This document shows positions 59,288 to 64,000 of a stretch of 64,000 nucleotides of DNA, one piece after another (within the stretch, counting starts at the first letter, position 1; every line of letters starts with the position of its first letter). The notes below the pieces were generated by a model. The model was not told where the DNA came from and made no database searches. It was given only the letters and a program-made list of their open reading frames with translations. The DNA comes from Polaromonas sp. (GTDB lineage: Bacteria; Pseudomonadota; Gammaproteobacteria; Burkholderiales; Burkholderiaceae_C), in NCBI RefSeq assembly GCF_016185115.1, contig NZ_JACPOF010000015.1, forward strand, positions 248,001-312,000. The letters are read 5' to 3'. The position numbers were made by a program, and so were the translations under genes.

Positions 59288-60295
59288 TCAGGATGTCGCC
59301 GTGAAGTTGAGCGACTTCACAATCGGCTTCCAGCGTGCCAGATCGCCCTGCAGGCGCGCCGCAAGCTCTGCCGACGTTGACCAGCGCGCCTCCAGGCCAC
59401 GCTCGGCCATGGCCTTGACGACGACAGGCGAGGTGAGCGAGGTCTTCAGTGCATTGCTCAGGCGCTGCACGTGGGCTGCCGGCGTTTTGGCCGCCACGAA
59501 AAATGCAAACCAGTCTGTGAGCACCAGATTTTTGTAACCCATTTCAGCAAAGGTGGGAACCGCGGGTGAGAACCGGCTGCGCTTTTCACCGGTGGTGGCC
59601 AGCAGGCGGCATTTGCCGGCCTCAACAAAAGGCATCAAATCACCCAGCGGGGTGCTGACCGCTGCGATCTGCCCGCCCACCATGTCGGAGATGGCAGGCA
59701 CAGTGCCGCGGAAGGGCACGTGCGTCAGTTCGACACCAGCCGCCTGTGCCGCCATGGTGCCCATGAAGTGCGGCGATGACCCGGCAGCGGGCGAGCCGAA
59801 ATTGGCCACGCCGCGATTGACCTTGCACCACTCGAAAAACTGGGGCAGCGTCTTCACGCTGGCCGGCACCAGTGGGCCTATTGCAAATGCCAGCTCGAAC
59901 ACCGCGCCCAGTGACACCGGGATGAAATCTGCAACCGGGTCATAGGGCAGCTTGGGGTAGGTATGCGGGTAGATGCCCATCATGGGCGATGGTGTCAGCA
60001 GGATATTGGTGCCATCGGCCGGCCCGGCCTTCACGGCGGTCACAGCGATCTGGCCGCCTGCACCGACCCGGTTGTCGACGATGACGTTGCGCGAATACGC
60101 TGGTTGAATGGAGTCCGCAACGCGGCGCGCAAAAATATCCACCAGTGATCCTGCCGGTTGGCCCAGCACGACTTTGGACAGGTCAAGCGCGCTGCCGGCG
60201 CTTTGTGCAAAAGCGGCAGCAAGGCCTGCGGTGGCAGCTCCGGCTGCGGACAGCTGCAGCAGCGCGCGGCGCGAAAGGGTCTGGCGTGAAGTCAT
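59288..60295 (-). CDS. Bug-family (TctC-like) periplasmic receptor
   Basis: 335-aa receptor with a twin-arginine-like or Sec signal (SRRALLQLSAAGAATAGLAAAFAQS) and Bug hallmarks: KVVLGQPAGSLVDIFARRVAD and VDNRVGAGGQIAVTAVKAGPADG. No permease genes nearby. It faces the AroE-like gene and is upstream of nothing co-directional within 190 bp, so it may be a single-gene unit. The gap 60296-60491 holds no gene. Ligand unknown, possibly the substrate of the AroE-like enzyme. Confidence 0.86.
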   Translation of the reverse strand: MTSRQTLSRRALLQLSAAGAATAGLAAAFAQSAGSALDLSKVVLGQPAGSLVDIFARRVADSIQPAYSRNVIVDNRVGAGGQIAVTAVKAGPADGTNILLTPSPMMGIYPHTYPKLPYDPVADFIPVSLGAVFELAFAIGPLVPASVKTLPQFFEWCKVNRGVANFGSPAAGSSPHFMGTMAAQAAGVELTHVPFRGTVPAISDMVGGQIAAVSTPLGDLMPFVEAGKCRLLATTGEKRSRFSPAVPTFAEMGYKNLVLTDWFAFFVAAKTPAAHVQRLSNALKTSLTSPVVVKAMAERGLEARWSTSAELAARLQGDLARWKPIVKSLNFTATS

Positions 60296-60491
60296 GTTTT
60301 GTCTCTCTTGTTTAAATCCTGAAACAGGAATCGACAGCGCACAGCCTCCATATCTGGCGCAGCGAATCCCGGGCTGCGGAGGATGTTAGGCAGACGAAGG
60401 CATTGATGTTGTTCCCTGCCGGAAGCGGGACTTGCCTGTCTTTGTGATGGGCTCAGTGTTAACCCGCGGCGTGTTTGCTGCGAATCGCCAT

Positions 60492-61418
60492 CTATGCAGT
60501 TTTGCGCCTGCTGCCGAGTTCGCGCGCAAGGTCACGAATGGCGGCAAGTGTCCATTGAATCGCCGGGTCACGGCTCTGGTAGCTGTGCCACTGTACTGAG
60601 GACTGGATGACGGGTATGGGTATCGGGCAACGCATCACCCGCAGGGGCATGCGCTGCGCCAGCATGTGGGCCAGCGTGGTCTGTATGGTGCCTATGCGGT
60701 TGCTGCCTGCCACACAGGCAGGAATCAGCGTAAAGCTGGGCACCTTCACCTGTATTTTTCGCTGCAGGCCGGCAGCTTCCATGGCGAGCTGGTCCAGCGT
60801 CGGTACGCGTCCGTTGCCTAGAACCATCACCACATGCCCGAGCTCAAGATACTGTTTTTTTGTCAGTGCCTTGCCGACCAGCGGGTTGTCTTTCCAGACA
60901 ATGGAAGAAAAGGTGTCGACAAAAATCATCTCGCTCGGGTGGCGTGGCGATGCGCCGGAGGCCAGCGACACCACCATGTCCACATCGCCCCTGTCCAGCT
61001 CCTCGGTGATGGAGCCCATTAACGGACGCCACTCAAATGTCAGGCCCGGCGCCTCGATTTCCGCACGCTTGAACATGGGCAAAAGGAATATGCTGAACGC
61101 ATAGTCTGATGCGGCAACCGTTATCTTGCGTTCGAATTTCGAGGGAATGGTTTGGGGGCGCAACCGTGACAGGGCCTGCGCCTTCAGCAGCAGGTCGTGC
61201 ACAGGATCGACGAGTGCCTGCGCAAATGGTGTCAGGCTCAAGACCCGCCCGTTGGGCACCAGCAGCAGGTCGCCGAAAAATTCCCTGAGCTTGGCCAGCG
61301 CTGCACTGGCCGCCGGCTGGCTCAGATGCACACGAATGGCTGCCTTGCTGACATTGGCCTCTGTCAGCAGGGCGTCCAGTGTGGCGAGCTGGTTCAGGTC
61401 AAGCCGGTTGATGCGCAC
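60492..61418 (-). CDS. LysR-family transcriptional regulator (NodD/LinR group)
   Basis: 308-aa LysR regulator. The start is GTG at 61418, giving MRINRLDLNQLATLDALLTEANV, a typical opening of the NodD/NahR group, and the AGGGGACCAGCG leader supports it; upstream in-frame ATGs fall in AT-rich non-coding sequence. A winged helix (recognition region HLSQPAASAALAKLREFFGD) is followed by an effector domain. NahR-like members respond to aromatic acids. It is divergent from the AraC gene at 61559, with a 140-bp shared region. Confidence 0.82.
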   Translation of the reverse strand: MRINRLDLNQLATLDALLTEANVSKAAIRVHLSQPAASAALAKLREFFGDLLLVPNGRVLSLTPFAQALVDPVHDLLLKAQALSRLRPQTIPSKFERKITVAASDYAFSIFLLPMFKRAEIEAPGLTFEWRPLMGSITEELDRGDVDMVVSLASGASPRHPSEMIFVDTFSSIVWKDNPLVGKALTKKQYLELGHVVMVLGNGRVPTLDQLAMEAAGLQRKIQVKVPSFTLIPACVAGSNRIGTIQTTLAHMLAQRMPLRVMRCPIPIPVIQSSVQWHSYQSRDPAIQWTLAAIRDLARELGSRRKTA

Positions 61419-61558
61419 CGCTGGTCCCCTGAAAATTCTGCGCAATTCGAGGTATAGATGGCATGGATAAATTCTATCCATACAAATCATTGTTGTAAAT
61501 GTCTGTGCAGCGCTATATTTGCGCCAGATACCTGCAAAGGGATATCCAGGAGACAACA

Positions 61559-62566
61559 ATGCTGACGCATGCCCACGATGCCGGCACTACCCGGCACTTT
61601 TCAACCGACTCAACGCCGGAATCCCTGCGCGCGCAGTTGTTCCAGCGTGAGATGCAATCCCTTTTTTCGGTGGGTCTGGCCGTTCGCAGCCCTGAGGAAA
61701 AGCCCCTGACTGCGGATGTGTCCGGCTATTTCGGGCGCAATCTGCGTTTTGCAGCGATCAGGTTTTCGCCGCATTCCACAGCGTCCACCCGTACCTCAAA
61801 TTCACCAGAGTCCCGCCTGCTGGTGTCGCTGCACAAACAGGGCGTGGCCGTGGTGTCACAGGGCGGCCGTGAGAGCCGCATTGAAGCTGGCGATATTTTT
61901 GTCATTGATCCCTCACGGCCCTTTCATATCGAGGCCAGCGAGATTTATGTCCATTCCGTTTACATCAAGCCCTGCGCCTTGCGCCAGTTGCTCCCGCAGT
62001 TCGACACGCTGACAGCACTTGCGATCCGCTGTGACCATGGGCCTGGCGCCATCTTCCGTTCTGTGCTGGACGGCCTGTTTGCCATGACACCCACCATGTC
62101 CGAAGAGATTGCAGATGACATGTCTGATGCGCTGCCCTATTTGCTGGCCCCGGCACTGCGCAATCTTGAGAAGTCATCCGACAAATCAGCTACCCGCCTG
62201 AAGGCGCTGCACCGCCAGCGCATTTCGCGTTTTGTGCGCGACAACCTCTGGGACAGCAACATGGACGCGAACGCCATTGCACGCGGCGTCAACCTGTCGC
62301 CCAGGCATGTGTACGAACTCTTTTCGGAAGATGACCAGCCGCTCATGAAGTCGGTCTGGAAGGAAAGGCTGAACCTGTGCCGGCGTGACCTCGCTGAACC
62401 CAGGCTGCAGGCCAGAACTGTTGGCGAGATCGCCTTTACCTGGGGTTTCAGCAATGTGTCCCATTTCAGCCGCGCCTTCAAGGCCGAGTTCGGCACAGGG
62501 CCGCGCGAGTTTCGCAAGGCAGCTCAGGGCCGTATGCTGGAAGTGCTTGCCGACACCAGGCACTGA
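61559..62566 (+). CDS. AraC-family transcriptional regulator
   Basis: 335-aa regulator. The N-terminal half is an AraC-binding-like ligand domain (RLLVSLHKQGVAVVSQGGRESRIEAGDIFVIDPSRPFHIE), and the C-terminal about 100 residues form two helix-turn-helix motifs (GVNLSPRHVYELFSEDDQPL and VGEIAFTWGFSNVSHFSRAFKAEFGTGPREFR). The FeaR/OxyR-independent AraC group that senses aromatic acids has this layout. ATG at 61559 with CCAGGAGACAACA upstream. Probably activates the nearby catabolic genes. Confidence 0.85.
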   Translation: MLTHAHDAGTTRHFSTDSTPESLRAQLFQREMQSLFSVGLAVRSPEEKPLTADVSGYFGRNLRFAAIRFSPHSTASTRTSNSPESRLLVSLHKQGVAVVSQGGRESRIEAGDIFVIDPSRPFHIEASEIYVHSVYIKPCALRQLLPQFDTLTALAIRCDHGPGAIFRSVLDGLFAMTPTMSEEIADDMSDALPYLLAPALRNLEKSSDKSATRLKALHRQRISRFVRDNLWDSNMDANAIARGVNLSPRHVYELFSEDDQPLMKSVWKERLNLCRRDLAEPRLQARTVGEIAFTWGFSNVSHFSRAFKAEFGTGPREFRKAAQGRMLEVLADTRH

Positions 62567-62606
62567 GATCGCTGATGGCATCTTCAGCGATGCCATCCCG
62601 GTCCGT

Positions 62607-63167
62607 TTAATTCCTGCCCAGCAGGGCGCGTAACCAGCGCTGCAGGCGCGCCCAGAGACCCGCTTGCTCATCCCGACCTGCTTCTGCAGTTGTTGTGCCC
62701 GGTGGTACAGCGTCCAGCGGGTGAAGCAGCAGGATCTGGCGATTGAAGCTGGCAAAAAATTCAGCAGCCATTTTTTGCGCCGCCATGTCCACCAGCCGCT
62801 GGCCTATCTGGGCTATCTTTCCGCCCACCGACGCATCGGCCGTGTAATGCAGCACGCTCTGGTTGAGGCCCGTATGTTCGAGTCTGACTTTGGCTGAGCC
62901 CTTGCCGTGGCCAGCCGCGCCGCCCTGGCCCTCAAAGTTGATGGTGTAGGACTCGGGCGGGTTGATGTCGGCCAGGCCCAGCTTGCCCTTGAATTTCGCC
63001 TTCACGGGGCCGACGGCCGCCGTGATCAGGACTTCATAGCGGCCGGGTTCTGTTTCGGTGAGGGATTCGCATCCGGGGATGCAGGCCTTGAGCACCTCAA
63101 TATTGTTCAGCGCCGCCCAGGCGTTGTCCTGTGATGCGGGAAGGGTTTGTTGACTGGATATCTGCAT
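62607..63167 (-). CDS. CoxG-like SRPBCC protein
   Basis: 186-aa protein with a START/SRPBCC fold typical of CO dehydrogenase subunit G: LPASQDNAWAALNNIEVLKACIPGCESL at the start, GPVKAKFKGKLGLADINPPESY in the middle, GSAKVRLEHTGLNQSVLHYTADASVGGKIAQIGQRLVD, and a hydrophobic C-terminal anchor (LWARLQRWLRALLG). The start at 63167 is chosen over one 69 bp upstream. Such proteins bind molybdenum hydroxylases or lipids. It lies 28 bp downstream of a FAD monooxygenase gene, so probably in one operon. Confidence 0.78.
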   Translation of the reverse strand: MQISSQQTLPASQDNAWAALNNIEVLKACIPGCESLTETEPGRYEVLITAAVGPVKAKFKGKLGLADINPPESYTINFEGQGGAAGHGKGSAKVRLEHTGLNQSVLHYTADASVGGKIAQIGQRLVDMAAQKMAAEFFASFNRQILLLHPLDAVPPGTTTAEAGRDEQAGLWARLQRWLRALLGRN

Positions 63168-63195
63168 GTCTGGGTTTCGGGTAGATGACTTGAAT

Positions 63196-64000
63196 TCAAA
63201 TGGGCTCTGCAAGAACGCGCAGCGATTGCTCGACAAGTTCTGCCTGTTTTTCCATGGGTGCCCGCGCCTGTTCGCGCCGGCCTATTTCCAGTGAGTTTTC
63301 AACCACCAGACGGCATCGTTCATAGCGGCGGGCCATGAAGCCTTCAAAGGCCAGCTCCACCGATGGCTGCTGCGCCAGCTCTTCGGCCAGTACCAGCGCA
63401 TCCTCCACCGCCATGCCCGCGCCGGACGCGAGCTGGGGCGTGGTCGGGTGCGCGGCATCACCGATCAGGATGACACGGCCTTTCTCCCAGGGGCGTGGCA
63501 GCAAAAAACCTTCAAGCGGCCGCAGCACAATGTGTGAGGAGTCGCTGAGGTTTTCACGAATGTCCTGCAGCACGCCGCCATAGCCCTGCATCAGCCTCGA
63601 TAGCCGTGAAGGCAGTTCCGCGTCAGGAATGATGTCGCGTCTGGGCGCCGGCTCCAGCAGGAACATATACATCTCGCCCTGCGACACCGGCGTCAGGCCC
63701 ACCTTGAGTTCGCCGCCGAGAAAAAACATCCTGCGGACAACAGATGCAGGCCGCGGTACGGTGATGCGCCATACACACTGTCCGGTGTATTCAGGCCCGG
63801 GAGCGTCGGGAAACAGCAGCCTGCGCACCCGTGAGAATACGCCATCTGCACCGACCACCACGTCATAACGCTGTGCACTGCCGTCTGAAAATACGACGTC
63901 TACACCGTCGTCATCAGACCTGAGGCTGTCTACCGTGATGCCCAGCCTGACCTGCGTGCCCAGCTCCCTTGTGCGGCGTGACAGGATGCTGTGCAGCAGC
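63196..64000 (-). CDS. FAD-dependent aromatic-ring monooxygenase, 5' end beyond the window
   Basis: Partial gene of at least 268 codons running off the right edge; the N-terminal Rossmann motif is outside. The visible part contains DVVVGADGVFSRVRRLLFPD (the DG motif of class A flavin hydroxylases), GQCVWRITVPRP, LPRPWEKGRVILIGDAAHPTTPQLASGAGMAVEDALVLAEEL (the GD motif with FAD contact), and a C-terminal helix. This is the salicylate hydroxylase/3-hydroxybenzoate 6-hydroxylase type. Substrate not decided. Upstream frame from 63862 to 64000 is open (LLHSILSRRTRELGTQV...). Confidence 0.85.
   Translation of the reverse strand, partial: LLHSILSRRTRELGTQVRLGITVDSLRSDDDGVDVVFSDGSAQRYDVVVGADGVFSRVRRLLFPDAPGPEYTGQCVWRITVPRPASVVRRMFFLGGELKVGLTPVSQGEMYMFLLEPAPRRDIIPDAELPSRLSRLMQGYGGVLQDIRENLSDSSHIVLRPLEGFLLPRPWEKGRVILIGDAAHPTTPQLASGAGMAVEDALVLAEELAQQPSVELAFEGFMARRYERCRLVVENSLEIGRREQARAPMEKQAELVEQSLRVLAEPI

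Noticed and set aside
1-64000. tRNA, rRNA or riboswitch genes
   Set aside because: Gaps were read for tRNA T-loop signatures (GGTTCGAnTCC) and known riboswitch cores; none was convincing.

Overview
The window is a piece of a high-GC beta-proteobacterial chromosome, most likely Burkholderiales/Comamonadaceae (Polaromonas, Rhodoferax or a close relative). The evidence is the cox gene order (DUF2244, coxB, coxA, a 37-residue assembly protein, ctaG, DUF2970, coxC, a twin-TM protein, surf1, an Sco-like gene, ctaA, ctaB, sco, rpoH), the abundance of orphan Bug-type receptors, LysR/IclR regulators and aromatic catabolism, and the G+C-rich intergenic repeats. No rRNA, tRNA or CRISPR array was seen. 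The genus is inference.

Layout. 1-8.3 kb: beta-ketoadipate lower pathway (pcaI, pcaJ, pcaF) with a maleylacetate reductase, then an orphan amino-acid-type ABC receptor, a Rieske oxygenase with its reductase, and a LysR regulator. 8.3-15.1 kb: a type I restriction-modification island, hsdM-hsdS-fic-hsdR. It is bounded on both sides by 145-bp direct repeats (76% identical by hand count) that end in the same 18-bp palindrome. 15.2-17.4 kb: LysR, an intradiol dioxygenase of the hydroxyquinol 1,2-dioxygenase type, and a Dabb protein. With the genes at the left edge this gives hydroxyquinol -> maleylacetate -> 3-oxoadipate -> 3-oxoadipyl-CoA -> succinyl-CoA + acetyl-CoA, so the island appears to split one aromatic locus. 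17.4-28 kb: an IclR-controlled TRAP transporter operon with aroQ inside it, a second IclR regulator with an NTF2-like protein, two Bug receptors, a RutE-like nitroreductase and a TauE/SafE permease.

28-36 kb: a signalling cluster of a hybrid histidine kinase with PAS, two receiver and HPt domains, a receiver-adenylate cyclase, a cyclase-FHA fusion, and a membrane Ser/Thr kinase preceded by a good sigma-54-type promoter match. 36-38.5 kb: a decayed DNA methyltransferase pseudogene and an XRE-type regulator. 38.9-43.1 kb: KefC/KefF-type K+ efflux, a ParA ATPase, a MaoC hydratase and a small unknown. 43.3-56 kb: trmL, comF, a BioC-like methyltransferase, then the complete aa3/caa3-type cytochrome oxidase operon with heme A and copper assembly genes. 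56-57 kb: rpoH with a perfect CIRCE element upstream. 57.4-64 kb: two small membrane proteins, a divergent AroE-like oxidoreductase, another Bug receptor, LysR and AraC regulators, a CoxG-like protein and a FAD monooxygenase cut by the window edge; this looks like a second aromatic or hydroaromatic catabolic region.

The most interesting signals are (i) a dispersed intergenic repeat family, five copies here, with one conserved end and a different regulator-like palindrome at the other end of each copy; (ii) a Fic protein inside the hsd operon, carrying a winged-helix tail and preceded by helically phased TGTCGAT boxes that would also control hsdR; (iii) the CIRCE-controlled rpoH; (iv) the cyclase-FHA/Ser-Thr kinase cluster; and (v) an AroE-like enzyme that lacks key shikimate-binding residues. 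All assignments come from reading the sequence; no database search was run.
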